Shown: positions 25,156 through 33,247 of the stretch, piece by piece
Position numbering within the stretch: the first letter of the stretch is position 1
Layout of the letters: every line of letters starts with the position of its first letter
Source: Terriglobus albidus
GTDB lineage: Bacteria; Acidobacteriota; Terriglobia; Terriglobales; Acidobacteriaceae
Length of the DNA stretch: 64,000 nt
Reading direction: 5' to 3'
Assembly (NCBI RefSeq): GCF_008000815.1
Contig: NZ_CP042806.1
Span: 4,650,001 to 4,714,000 of the forward strand
The notes under the pieces: model-generated
Database searches by the model: none
Seen by the model: only the letters and a program-made list of their open reading frames with translations
What the model was told of the DNA's origin: nothing
Program-made: the position numbers and the translations under genes

Positions 25156-25611
25156 CTAGACAATTGCCTGTTTTGTGAGCCCCGCAAAGCCAGGAAGTTT
25201 TCCTTCACCTGATGCTGGAGAGATCATCGCCACATTCGGCGTCAAACTCAGGATCATCCCCTGCTGTGTGTGCCGCACTGCGATCCGGATCTGGCAAAGA
25301 AAGAAACCGAAGCAGGAGGTTTGCCGAATCTCTATGAGTTCCGCCATATTTCTCGATGCAGGTACCGCGGCCAGAGCACTTCGCAACGCCTGACGGAACG
25401 CGACATCGCGGCTGCCTCTGACACTCCACTTCCCAACCTGATTCGTAAGCCGGAAGAGATGCCAGCCGCTTCGGTTCACCTGCTGTTCGATAGCTTCCGG
25501 ACTCCTCGCAAGCTGGAGCCATTTGGCATTCCATGAGACCGCATCGCGCATAGTCTCTGATGGGACCTTGGTCCCCTGTCTTAGAAAAAGCTGCCCTTCG
25601 ATAACTTGCAT
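25156..25611 (-). CDS. Hypothetical protein
   Basis: 151 residues from ATG 25611, which has a strong GGAGG 8 nt upstream; this decides the start, although the frame continues to 25656. No family recognised. The protein has no signal peptide or clear membrane helix; it is mixed alpha/beta, with a basic Trp/Arg/Gln-rich first half and a Cys-Phe-Gly-Phe-Phe-Leu-Cys patch near residue 110. Convergent with the DUF1080 gene, 15 bp apart, and upstream of the diguanylate cyclase on the other side of a 160-bp gap. Function unknown. Confidence 0.6.
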   Translation of the reverse strand: MQVIEGQLFLRQGTKVPSETMRDAVSWNAKWLQLARSPEAIEQQVNRSGWHLFRLTNQVGKWSVRGSRDVAFRQALRSALAAVPASRNMAELIEIRQTSCFGFFLCQIRIAVRHTQQGMILSLTPNVAMISPASGEGKLPGFAGLTKQAIV

Positions 25612-25812
25612 ACGCGACCCTCCGTACGGGATATATGCCAAGCCACTTCGCATCATGGAGCGGTCCCGTGAGAGCTCAGGATCGAACTCGTCAGCCTGAC
25701 AGGACCTTTAGCAAAGGAAGCTTAGATCGGTATATCGGCGGAACTGGAAACATCTGGACTGCAATTTAGTTGCGGGCGATATATTTTCGCCAGGCAAGGA
25801 TTGCTCGATCTC

Positions 25813-27360
25813 TCAACCGATGAAGGTGTCCATGCCGGTGGCCTGATCGAGCACCGATGGAAGGGGAGAGAGATCGCTGCGAAGAGCTTCGAGACTGGTT
25901 CCCAGGATGACCTGATTCCGTCCAGAGCGTTTCGCTCGATGAAGACTCGCGTCGGCAATTTCAATCAACGTATTCCCTGACATCTCGGGAGTCCAGGGAG
26001 TAACACCGATGCTCACCGTCATGCCCTGCAGCATGCCTGACTGCTGCGAAATAGTACGACAGATATTCTCTGCCAGTGCGAGCGCCTCTTTCGCCGTAGT
26101 ATCCGGAAGCAGAATGGCGAACTCTTCCCCTCCGAGGCGGCTGACGTGATCGAATGGACTGACAAGTGTCGGCAGAACTCTGCCGAGTTCGGCCAGCATC
26201 GCATCTCCTGCAAGATGGCCCTTGATGTCATTGATCACGTTGAAGTGATCGACATCGATCATCATCATCGACAGCGGACGTTTGCTGCGTGAAGCGCTGG
26301 AGACACACTGATCGAGCCAGCGATGGAAGCCCCGGCGATTCGGGAGACCGGTAAGCAGATCGGTTACGGTCATGCGGCGAAGCTCTGCCGACGTCGCAGC
26401 CAACTCATCTTTGACGGTCTCCAATTCGGCTTCCCGGCACTTCTCGCGTGTCACATCGATCGCGATACCGGCGATAAACCGCCGGCCGTTTGCATCGATA
26501 AAGGGAAACTTGTAGGACTTCCAGTAGAGATGGCTGCCGTTGGGGCCAGGGGTCTGTTCTTCGACTTCTACCACCCCAGTCTGTGCGAGCACCGCCAGAT
26601 CCGTAGCACGGTACTCATCTGCCAGCTCCGAAGGCCATATCTCGTGATCGGATTTCCCGATCCAATCGTGCTGGGAGATGCGGAACGTTTCAGCCACCTT
26701 GCGGTTATAGAAGCGCATGCGGCCATCGTAGTCCTTGATATATGCGGCAACCGGGCTGTGTTCCATGAAGGCGCAGAAGCGCTCGTTGCTGGAGAGCAGA
26801 TCTTTTGCGAGGGAATCTGCTGTCCGGGCTAGTTCGTCGACCTGCACGGTCCGTTGTCGCAAGGCAATCTGCACCTCGACCTGTCGAGCGAGCATCTTGA
26901 GGATCTCGATCTGCTCCTCTGTAAACGACCGCACAACGAGATCAACGACACACAGTGTCCCCAGCGGATATCCGTTCACATCGCGAACCGGGACACCCGC
27001 ATATGACTTAAAGCCTGATTCACCATGGATGGAAGGAATGCTGGCAAAGCGTTCGTCGGCCGCGAGATCAGAGACAACCAAAGGGGTGCGTTGCAGCAGC
27101 GTGTAGTGACAGATCGAATCCCTACGAGGAGTTGATGTGCAGGTCACACCCTCCGCCGACTTCAGCCACACGCGAACATCGTCGATGAATGACACGGACG
27201 CAATGGGCACCTGCAGCAGCTTCGCAGCAAGCCGCCGTATGTCATCAAAGGCATCTTCCGGCTCCGAATCCAACAATCCGGTCGCGTGTAGCGCACGAAG
27301 ACGAGCTACTTCAAAGAGCTGCTGCGTCAGTGCTGCCTGAGAACCACGAATCGCCGGCAT
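25813..27360 (-). CDS. Diguanylate cyclase with GAF and PAS sensor domains
   Basis: 515 residues. GAF domain about 20-170 (IASVSFIDDVRVWLKSAEG, FKSYAGVPVRDVNGYPLGTL), PAS about 195-310 (NERFCAFMEHSPVAAYIKDYDG, YWKSYKFPFIDANGRRFIAG), GGDEF about 335-495 with active-site GGEEF in SRLGGEEFAILLP. Makes cyclic di-GMP from GTP in the cytoplasm. The product-inhibition I-site position five residues before GGEEF reads SPFD, lacking the Arg of RxxD, so feedback inhibition is probably lost. No membrane helix. Its GAF-PAS module is closely related to that of the histidine kinase at 42023-43978. Confidence 0.93.
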   Translation of the reverse strand: MPAIRGSQAALTQQLFEVARLRALHATGLLDSEPEDAFDDIRRLAAKLLQVPIASVSFIDDVRVWLKSAEGVTCTSTPRRDSICHYTLLQRTPLVVSDLAADERFASIPSIHGESGFKSYAGVPVRDVNGYPLGTLCVVDLVVRSFTEEQIEILKMLARQVEVQIALRQRTVQVDELARTADSLAKDLLSSNERFCAFMEHSPVAAYIKDYDGRMRFYNRKVAETFRISQHDWIGKSDHEIWPSELADEYRATDLAVLAQTGVVEVEEQTPGPNGSHLYWKSYKFPFIDANGRRFIAGIAIDVTREKCREAELETVKDELAATSAELRRMTVTDLLTGLPNRRGFHRWLDQCVSSASRSKRPLSMMMIDVDHFNVINDIKGHLAGDAMLAELGRVLPTLVSPFDHVSRLGGEEFAILLPDTTAKEALALAENICRTISQQSGMLQGMTVSIGVTPWTPEMSGNTLIEIADASLHRAKRSGRNQVILGTSLEALRSDLSPLPSVLDQATGMDTFIG

Positions 27361-27425
27361 AGTAGGAACCTTGAACTATATGTCGGCAGAAGTTTTTGCG
27401 ACTTTAGTAACCCAGATAAAAGTAA

Positions 27426-27464
27426 AAGCCCGGCAAGCTGACTGGACTTCAGCTCGCCGGGCTT
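27426..27464 (-). terminator. Terminator of the sigma/anti-sigma operon
   Basis: AAGCCCGGC (27426-27434) pairs with GCCGGGCTT (27456-27464), with an inner AGCTGA/TCAGCT extension. On the minus strand it is followed by TTTTACTTTTA, downstream of the gene ending at 27482. Confidence 0.8.
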
Positions 27465-27481
27465 CTCACGAATATTGACGA

Positions 27482-28243
27482 CTATTGCCTCGGCTGCTCC
27501 AGGCGATAGCCTGATGGGACCTGGAATAGCGAGGTCGCTTGTTCGCCAAGCTGAATGTTGTGCAACTGATACCGTGTCTCACCGAACCTCGGATCATTCG
27601 TGGACGATTGCACGATGGTATCGATGCCCGCAGCGGTCCAGGTCTCGGTGACGATGGCGATGGGCCGTTCGTTGCCTACCTGCCCGACAGGAATCGTGAT
27701 GGTCTGCTGACGTCCGTTGCAGAGAACCCCTTCGATTGTTTTGGAGCCGAGATCCTGCTGCGTGATGCTGCGCGCCTCATCGAGCGGAGGAAGCTTGCGT
27801 AACGGCGGATTGCTCTCGGCCTCACGCTCATCGAGGAACTTGCGAGACCGTGGTAGCTGCAATGCTTCTTTCTGACCTGGGTCCAAAACGTAAGCCGTAT
27901 TGCTTACCGGGTCATCGATAAAGACCTTCACTTCATGAGGGCCTGGGTTAGCAGGGTCAATGTTGCCAAACGTCTGCTCTCGCCGCGTTCTGCCGAGGCT
28001 GTCACGATAGAACCTGCTGACCGTATGGCGCACGATGCGGTTGCCATCGGGCAATGTCTGAACCGTTTCGGTAGTGGAATCAGCTACGTACGGTTTACCT
28101 TTGATCAGCTTGCTGTCAATGGAAAGCACTTCAACAGCGCGATCCTGTTCATGCCGCTCAGGTTGCTGAGCCATATTGATGGATGGCAGGAGCGAGATGG
28201 TTAGCGAGGTAAGAACGGTATACACGGTGCGGTGGTATTTCAT
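27482..28243 (-). CDS. Exported protein of unknown function, last gene of the ECF sigma operon
   Basis: 253 residues with an N-terminal signal peptide (VLTSLTISLLPSINMA-Q). No named family recognised. The body is beta-rich: a segment with DGNRIVRHTVSRFYRDSLGRTRREQ (a pattern common in acidobacterial exported proteins encoded by sigma/anti-sigma operons), a KVFIDDPVSNTAYVLDP strand, and a C-terminal region FGETRYQLHNIQLGEQATSLFQVPSGYRL resembling LolA/outer-membrane-sensor-like folds. Follows the anti-sigma-like gene by 28 nt and ends at a terminator. It may be the target or sensor of the sigma factor (inference). Confidence 0.78.
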   Translation of the reverse strand: MKYHRTVYTVLTSLTISLLPSINMAQQPERHEQDRAVEVLSIDSKLIKGKPYVADSTTETVQTLPDGNRIVRHTVSRFYRDSLGRTRREQTFGNIDPANPGPHEVKVFIDDPVSNTAYVLDPGQKEALQLPRSRKFLDEREAESNPPLRKLPPLDEARSITQQDLGSKTIEGVLCNGRQQTITIPVGQVGNERPIAIVTETWTAAGIDTIVQSSTNDPRFGETRYQLHNIQLGEQATSLFQVPSGYRLEQPRQ

Positions 28244-28271
28244 AGGAAGCAGTCCTTTCTAAGCTGGAAGA

Positions 28272-28856
28272 TCAACGAACAAGCCGAACAGCGCGCGACA
28301 GGCCGTCCTGGCCCACAACAAACTCCGCCAGAACCATCTCTGAAGCGACGGCCGGAGAAACATCGAAGCCATACTGCCGAAGTTCGTCTCGGCGAATCTG
28401 CATGCGGACGAGAGTTGCCATCGATGGCGGAGGCAGCCCCTCACTCGATGGCAGCGTGATGAAGGGATTCATCGTGCCGTTGAATTCCGGTGCAGTTGTC
28501 GCTCTCTTCCCCGTTCTCGTATGTACAACCGGAGACTTCCCCGCGGAAGCAGCTGGCGTTAGACGCTCTTGAGGAGTAGTAGCAACAAGCGACATATCTG
28601 GCACGCTCGCGACAGTTAGTGGCGGCACCGGCAACGCGGAAGTCGCGTGATATCGATAGAACACGCCAACCGCAGCGCATGCTGCCAGTGCGGCACCCAA
28701 AGCTGCCACTCGAAACCATGAACGTTGCGGAGATCTACTAGAGACAACGCCTGCCTCCACCAGCGCTACCAGACCCTGTTTCACTGAATCGGGAGCGGCA
28801 ATCTCCCGGTGCTCCTGACGTAAAGATGAGAGAGCTTCCTGCAATGAACGATTCAT
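28272..28856 (-). CDS. Putative membrane anti-sigma factor
   Basis: 194 residues from ATG 28856, overlapping the stop of the ECF sigma gene by 4 nt, which fixes the start. A short cytoplasmic N-domain (about 1-45), one membrane helix (about 47-66, WFRVAALGAALAACAAVGVFY) and a periplasmic domain ending AEFVVGQDGLSRAVRLVR, similar to a TonB C-terminal-like or secretin-like strand. No HxxxCxxC zinc motif is visible, so assignment as anti-sigma rests on position and topology. Middle gene of a three-gene operon. Confidence 0.7.
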   Translation of the reverse strand: MNRSLQEALSSLRQEHREIAAPDSVKQGLVALVEAGVVSSRSPQRSWFRVAALGAALAACAAVGVFYRYHATSALPVPPLTVASVPDMSLVATTPQERLTPAASAGKSPVVHTRTGKRATTAPEFNGTMNPFITLPSSEGLPPPSMATLVRMQIRRDELRQYGFDVSPAVASEMVLAEFVVGQDGLSRAVRLVR

Positions 28857-29452
28857 GGACGTATTCCTTTTTCCGCGCATGCCGGAACTGCGGACAACAA
28901 TGTGGCGAGCCTGGCTTTAGCGCGATGTAATCGCGAACGAACGGTGCCTACCGGTACGGCGAGGATGAGCGAGGCCTGCGGATAGGTCATCTCTTCCAAC
29001 TCGCAGAGAATGACAACCTCCTTCAGCAGTAACGGCAGTTCCTCAATTCCCTTACGGACCATCTCGACAGCCTCTTTGCGGCTGAGCCATTGATCCGGAG
29101 CATCCGAAGACGGCGCTTCAATAGGCTCCTCCACGTCGTCCAGCTCGACAAAACGCTCACCCCGCTCCAGGCGCTTCCATAACTGCCTGCGGGCAACACC
29201 GCAAAGCCAGGTAGAGAATGCGCTCCGTTCTGCCTCGAAGTGATGAGGGTGGCGAAGAAACGCAAGAAAAGCCTCCTGCGTAATCTCTTCGGCCATAGAC
29301 GCATCACTGCACATGCGAAGAGTGAACCGGTAGACGATGGCCCCATGTCGCTGATACAGCTCCGCGATCGCATCTCCGTTGCCGAGACAGGCAGCTCGAA
29401 CCAGTGCAGCATCGGATTCACGATCACGAGAAACTCTGTATCGCTTGAACAT
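28853..29452 (-). CDS. RNA polymerase ECF sigma factor
   Basis: 199 residues. Region 2 (about 20-90) contains GDAIAELYQRHGAIVYRFTLRM and the -10-binding ITQEAFLAFLRHP with FSTWLCGVARR; region 4 (about 130-185) contains LPLLLKEVVILCELEEMTYPQASLILAVPVGTVRSRLHRAKARL. An acidic linker lies between. Directs RNA polymerase to a stress or envelope regulon, normally held by the product of the next gene. Start MFKRY at 29452 lacks a strong ribosome-binding site. Confidence 0.93.
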   Translation of the reverse strand: MFKRYRVSRDRESDAALVRAACLGNGDAIAELYQRHGAIVYRFTLRMCSDASMAEEITQEAFLAFLRHPHHFEAERSAFSTWLCGVARRQLWKRLERGERFVELDDVEEPIEAPSSDAPDQWLSRKEAVEMVRKGIEELPLLLKEVVILCELEEMTYPQASLILAVPVGTVRSRLHRAKARLATLLSAVPACAEKGIRP

Positions 29453-29640
29453 GGCTATTCATGATTACCGCGAGCAGGCAAAAGAGTTCCCTCAGCACCA
29501 GAAAAATCGGATTCAGGCGAAAAAGTAGTGCGCTGCGCGGCCGCTTTGTTTGTCATTTCGTAGCGACCAACGGGAGCGGAGAAATCTGGTCTCACTTCGC
29601 GAGATATCCACCTAATTCCGTGGTTGGTTGTCGATATGCC

Positions 29641-30612
29641 TTATTGAGATCCCGACGGCCCCGTATCCTCCGCAGCCTGCAATGCCTGTTGCGCCAAACG
29701 GCGAAAGACCTCACGCAACGCCGTGGGACTACGGACGACGATCCGGCGTTCCAGGCTGAGCAGCATCGCAGCAACCATCTCCAGACGGTCACGGCCGCAG
29801 CGCAGGCGGGTCCCGCCGTCCTGCTCCTCCGTCGCAATCCGCCATGGAGAAAACGCCCGCTCCGCCTCCTCGATTGGCATATCGATCCAGACATCGATCT
29901 GGTAGTCCGACTGCACAAATGGCATGTGCTCCCGCATATGCTGCTTCGCATCGAAGCGCGCCGGAGGATTGAAGCTGGTGGAGGACACCTCCAGCTCCGC
30001 AACCCGATCCAGCCGGAAGGTACGCAGGGCTTTGCGCGACAGGCAATGGCCGATCAAGTACCATCGGCCGTCGGTATGGAGCACCGCATAGGGCTGGATC
30101 TTCCGGCGCGACGCGGCCCCGTCGTGAGATCGATACGAGAAGCGAATCTCACGATGGGTTCGAATAGCAGAGGCGGCACGGATCAGGGAGTCCACAGATG
30201 TAGAAACCACCCACGGCCCCGGTTCGATAGCCACCACATCTTCCACCGTCCGGACACTGTCTCGCAGCGAGTGCGGCATGACACGCTCAAGCTTGGCAAG
30301 CGCACCCTCAGTTGCCGGTGCAAACGCCGACAAACCCATCTGGCTGAGCGAACGCAACCCCAGGGAGAGAGCAAAGGCCTCCTCATTGGTCAGCAGGAGC
30401 GGCGGCAAACGATAGCCCGGCCGAAGACGGTAAGCCCCACCCACTCCACGGGAAGACTCGATCGGAATGCTCAGGTCCTTCAACCGGACGATATAACGCT
30501 GCACGGTACGCAGGTCGACCTCCAGACGCTCGGCAAGCTCTGCCCCGGTGACATGGTCGCGCGCCTGCAGAATCTCCAGAACCGTCAGGACGCGCATGAT
30601 GGGGTCGTACAT
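29641..30612 (-). CDS. WYL-domain transcriptional regulator (YafY type)
   Basis: 323 residues: an N-terminal helix-turn-helix (about 5-60, GAELAERLEVDLRTVQRYIVRLKDL, then a wing GVGGAYRLRPGYRLPPL), a WYL ligand-sensing domain (about 135-210, with GRWYLIGHCLSRKALRTFRLDRV) and a C-terminal WCX segment. Such regulators respond to nucleic-acid or small-molecule ligands. Divergent from a DinB-family gene 95 bp away, the usual arrangement in which the regulator controls the DinB protein (inference). A long antisense frame over this gene is a shadow. Confidence 0.9.
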   Translation of the reverse strand: MYDPIMRVLTVLEILQARDHVTGAELAERLEVDLRTVQRYIVRLKDLSIPIESSRGVGGAYRLRPGYRLPPLLLTNEEAFALSLGLRSLSQMGLSAFAPATEGALAKLERVMPHSLRDSVRTVEDVVAIEPGPWVVSTSVDSLIRAASAIRTHREIRFSYRSHDGAASRRKIQPYAVLHTDGRWYLIGHCLSRKALRTFRLDRVAELEVSSTSFNPPARFDAKQHMREHMPFVQSDYQIDVWIDMPIEEAERAFSPWRIATEEQDGGTRLRCGRDRLEMVAAMLLSLERRIVVRSPTALREVFRRLAQQALQAAEDTGPSGSQ

Positions 30613-30707
30613 ACGATTTTCAGTCTGGCATTAATTTACGACAGAGGTTGTCGGGAATTCGGTCTAATCTTCTCCTGGACCTAAACAGGCCACCTGGAGG
30701 AATCGAC

Positions 30708-31193
30708 ATGGCAACCGAGACAGCAACCGTGAACGTAGTGACGGCAGACGCCCTGCTGAAGAGCTGGCAAGGACATCGGCGGCTCACGCGTCGCGTGATT
30801 GACGCATTTCCGGAAGAGAAGCTCTTTCAGTTTTCAGTGGGCGGTATGAGGCCCTTTTCCGAGATGGCGTGGGAGTTCATCCGTATGGCCGTTCCGATCG
30901 TGGATGGAGTCGCCACCGGAAAATGGGAGGAATTCAACAAGGGAGAGAAGCCCACAACCAAGAGCGAGATTCTGCGCCTGTGGGATGAGCAGACCGCTGC
31001 CCTGGACAAAAAGTTCCCCGAGATTCCTCCGCATCGCTTCTACGAAGTCGACAAGGCATTCGGCCAATGGGAGATGCCTGGGATCATCACCATCCAGTAC
31101 GCCATCGACAACGAGATCCATCATCGCGGCCAGGGGTATGTCTATCTGCGTGCCCTCGGCATCGAGCCGCCGCCGTTCTGGGAGCGGGACTAA
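30708..31193 (+). CDS. DinB-family putative metal-dependent enzyme
   Basis: 161 residues from ATG 30708, with CTGGAGG 7 nt upstream. The DinB four-helix bundle is recognisable: WQGHRRLTRRVIDAFPEEKLFQF at the start, PFSEMAWEFIRM in the middle and IDNEIHHRGQGYVYLRALGIEPPPFWE at the end, giving three probable metal-binding His. Members include damage-inducible proteins and bacillithiol/mycothiol-type transferases; specific role unknown. The 3' end of a second, decayed copy is found at 32397-32460. Followed by a terminator. Confidence 0.88.
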   Translation: MATETATVNVVTADALLKSWQGHRRLTRRVIDAFPEEKLFQFSVGGMRPFSEMAWEFIRMAVPIVDGVATGKWEEFNKGEKPTTKSEILRLWDEQTAALDKKFPEIPPHRFYEVDKAFGQWEMPGIITIQYAIDNEIHHRGQGYVYLRALGIEPPPFWERD

Positions 31194-31212
31194 TCTAGAG
31201 CTTCTCTTATCC

Positions 31213-31270
31213 GAAGGGCTGCCGAAGAATCGCGTTTGTCTGCGACCGGCAGCCTTCTCTCCATTTTTTT
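31213..31270 (+). terminator. Intrinsic terminator after the DinB gene
   Basis: GAAGGGCTGCCG (31213-31224) pairs with CGGCAGCCTTC (31247-31257) with one bulged base, followed by a run of seven T at 31264-31270. Confidence 0.75.
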
Positions 31271-31351
31271 AAAGATCTCCTCCGACCGAGCCGGCGTCAA
31301 AGTGGCATGCGGCTGTGATACCTGCCGCCAAATAGGATGGAGATTTCACGC

Positions 31352-32323
31352 ATGCACGTCATGGTCGCTGAGGGGTTCGAGGGTTACGGCTCGTTAAAAC
31401 TCACTGAGAGGGACAAGCCTGTCCCCGGTGAAAACGAAGTGCTGGTGCGCATGGCTGCGGCCGGTGTCACTCCTTTGGATTACACAATCCTGAGCGGTCA
31501 TTATCCGAAAGCCAAAGCACCGCTTGTGCTGGGTAATGAAGGCTCCGGAGTGGTTGCATCCACTGGTGATGCTGCATTCCCAGAGGGGACACCGGTGATG
31601 TTCTTTGGACCGTACGGAGTGCTTCGCGATGGCACATACAGTGAGTGGGCGACGGTACATCGCGATCACCTGCGCCGCGTGCCAGAAGGCGTTGATCTGG
31701 TTGCTGCCGCCGGTTTGCCGGTTGCGTATCTGACGGCGCAACTTGCCCTGGAGAAGGCAGGATTTGCTCCCGGGAAAAACGTGTTGGCGCCTGGAATTGG
31801 GGGCTCAGTAGGAAACGCCGTCACGCAATTGGCACGAGCCCGTGGAGCCTCTCATGCGATTTCTACCAGCTCTTCCTCTTCAAAAGCCCGTGAGGCTGGC
31901 GAACTTGGCTTTTCAGAAGTGATCGACCTGTCGCGGGAAACGCTCCGGGATGGAGTCAGACGCATTACTGACGGAAAAGGTGTGGACGTCATTATCGATG
32001 GCGTTGGCGGCACCGTTCTGAGTGAAGCTCTGGGAACCCTTGCCCTATCGGGAACAGCAGTCACCCTTGGTTACTCAGGTGGCCAGAAGAGCACCATCGA
32101 CGTCACAGACTTGATCTGGAAGAGAGCTTCCCTGCTCAGTCTCTCATTGATGTCGTATTCCCCCGAAGCCTGGCAGCAGGCCTGGGACACGATGGAACCG
32201 CTATTTGCCGCGGGCAAGCTGGTTCCGATGGTCAAGCGGACCTTCCCCTTGCAGGAGGCGGCCGAAGCTCTACGCTTCCTGATCGAAGATCGCCCCTTCG
32301 GCCGCGTCCTTTTGGAAGCATAG
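31352..32323 (+). CDS. Zinc-independent MDR oxidoreductase (quinone oxidoreductase / enoyl reductase type)
   Basis: 323 residues from ATG 31352, preceded by GGAG at 9 nt; an in-frame ATG at 31337 is less well placed. GroES-like domain about 20-125 (PVPGENEVLVRMAAAGVTPLDYTILSG), Rossmann NADPH domain with GIGGSVGNAVTQLARARGASHAI (about 145-170) and VDVIIDGVGGTVLSEALG. No structural-zinc Cys cluster, as in the QOR subgroup. Reduces quinones or other activated carbonyls with NADPH; substrate unknown. It follows the DinB gene after a terminator. Confidence 0.9.
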   Translation: MHVMVAEGFEGYGSLKLTERDKPVPGENEVLVRMAAAGVTPLDYTILSGHYPKAKAPLVLGNEGSGVVASTGDAAFPEGTPVMFFGPYGVLRDGTYSEWATVHRDHLRRVPEGVDLVAAAGLPVAYLTAQLALEKAGFAPGKNVLAPGIGGSVGNAVTQLARARGASHAISTSSSSSKAREAGELGFSEVIDLSRETLRDGVRRITDGKGVDVIIDGVGGTVLSEALGTLALSGTAVTLGYSGGQKSTIDVTDLIWKRASLLSLSLMSYSPEAWQQAWDTMEPLFAAGKLVPMVKRTFPLQEAAEALRFLIEDRPFGRVLLEA

Positions 32324-32347
32324 ACACGCTAGCGATCCTGAAGACCT

Positions 32348-32396
32348 CTAGAAGGTCTTGAGGAACTCGATCAACGCACGCTTGTCATCATCGGAT
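32348..32396 (-). pseudogene. Remnant of the 3' end of a cytochrome gene, duplicate of 34176-34224
   Basis: On the minus strand this reads SDDDKRALIEFLKTF then TAG, the same C-terminus and stop as the large cytochrome gene ending at 34176. The DNA differs at only a few positions over about 49 bp. It ends abruptly at the junction with a second gene remnant. Confidence 0.75.
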
Positions 32397-32460
32397 GGCC
32401 AGGGATATATCTATCTGCATGCGGTTGGCATCGAGACGGCGCCGTTCTGAGCGCGAATAG
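32397..32460 (+). pseudogene. Remnant of the 3' end of a DinB gene, duplicate of part of 31130-31193
   Basis: Reads GQGYIYLHAVGIETAPF then TGA, against GQGYVYLRALGIEPPPFWERD in the intact gene; the Trp codon TGG has become TGA, and the DNA continues to a TAG aligned with the old stop. There is no start or upstream body. Confidence 0.75.
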
Positions 32461-32555
32461 ACTTTACCAGAGGGCTCCGGAGGTTGTGCTACCGTAGGGA
32501 GCGCGTTCCTAACGCCTCTCTTCATATCTTCGGATGTTCCGTTACGAAATCGATA

Positions 32556-32587
32556 CAAGGTGGCGTGCCGTAATCCACGCCACCTTG
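32556..32587 (-). terminator. Hairpin after the small protein gene at 32595
   Basis: A perfect 12-bp stem CAAGGTGGCGTG / CACGCCACCTTG with an 8-nt loop, 7 nt beyond the stop codon. No strong T-run. Confidence 0.65.
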
Positions 32588-32594
32588 TTCATCT

Positions 32595-33044
32595 TCAGCC
32601 GAGGTTCGTCACACCGTAGTCGTTGGTCTGGTTGTCCTGGCTGAGCCAATGTCCATTAAAGGAACTCATCGCCTGGATGCCATCAGAATAGGTGACAATC
32701 AGCGTCACGTTGAAATCCCATGTGTCATTTCCGTTTGTATCGATGTGCACTTCCAAAGTGCAGTTGCCGTTCAGTTGCGAACGGAGGCGCTGAGCGGTGA
32801 TGAAGAGATTGACATATGACGTACTGTCGTTGTCCCAGTGACCAGTGACATTGTCAACATTAGCAAATACGGTGCCTGAGGGGTCCTTCAGCGTGACGCG
32901 GACACGCGTATCGCCATCTTTGTCATCGCTCGTCGTGTCAAAGCGCGCAACAACACCGACGACATATGCATTCGGCGGGAGCGCCTCAACGCCTGAGGTG
33001 GTCAGGTGAAGTACAGGGGGTTTGGACTCTTTCAGTGCTGGCAT
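32595..33044 (-). CDS. Hypothetical small beta-sandwich-like protein
   Basis: 149 residues from ATG 33044, which has AAGGAG 8 nt upstream. No signal peptide and no membrane helix. Composition is acidic and rich in Asp, Asn, Thr and Val, with alternating hydrophobic strands (YVVGVVARFDTTSDDKDGD, TLEVHIDTNGNDTWDFNVTL), suggesting a beta-sandwich, perhaps with Ca-binding Asp loops. No family recognised. It is divergent from a papain-like protease gene, 203 bp apart, so it might be that protease's partner, inhibitor or substrate (inference). Confidence 0.75.
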   Translation of the reverse strand: MPALKESKPPVLHLTTSGVEALPPNAYVVGVVARFDTTSDDKDGDTRVRVTLKDPSGTVFANVDNVTGHWDNDSTSYVNLFITAQRLRSQLNGNCTLEVHIDTNGNDTWDFNVTLIVTYSDGIQAMSSFNGHWLSQDNQTNDYGVTNLG

Positions 33045-33247
33045 TCGATCTTCTCCTTGTATTGCAGCCTCCCGGTAGGACATTGGCTTCTCCACTTATC
33101 CATGCCATCTGGAGATCTGCTTCTCATACAAGCGCGCTTCCAGCCCCAACTAGGCCATGTCCCAGCCTTAATTTTTTGTGTCCCACATGAGTGTCGCTTC
33201 TCGCCTTTACAGGCAGCGCTCCTTCGCGCACAAGAAAGGAACCCTGC

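Noticed and set aside
29461-30684. 407-codon open frame on the plus strand
   Set aside because: It lies antisense to the WYL regulator, whose domains are clear. Composition is Arg/His/Gln-rich, as in GC-rich shadow frames, and there is no ribosome-binding site.
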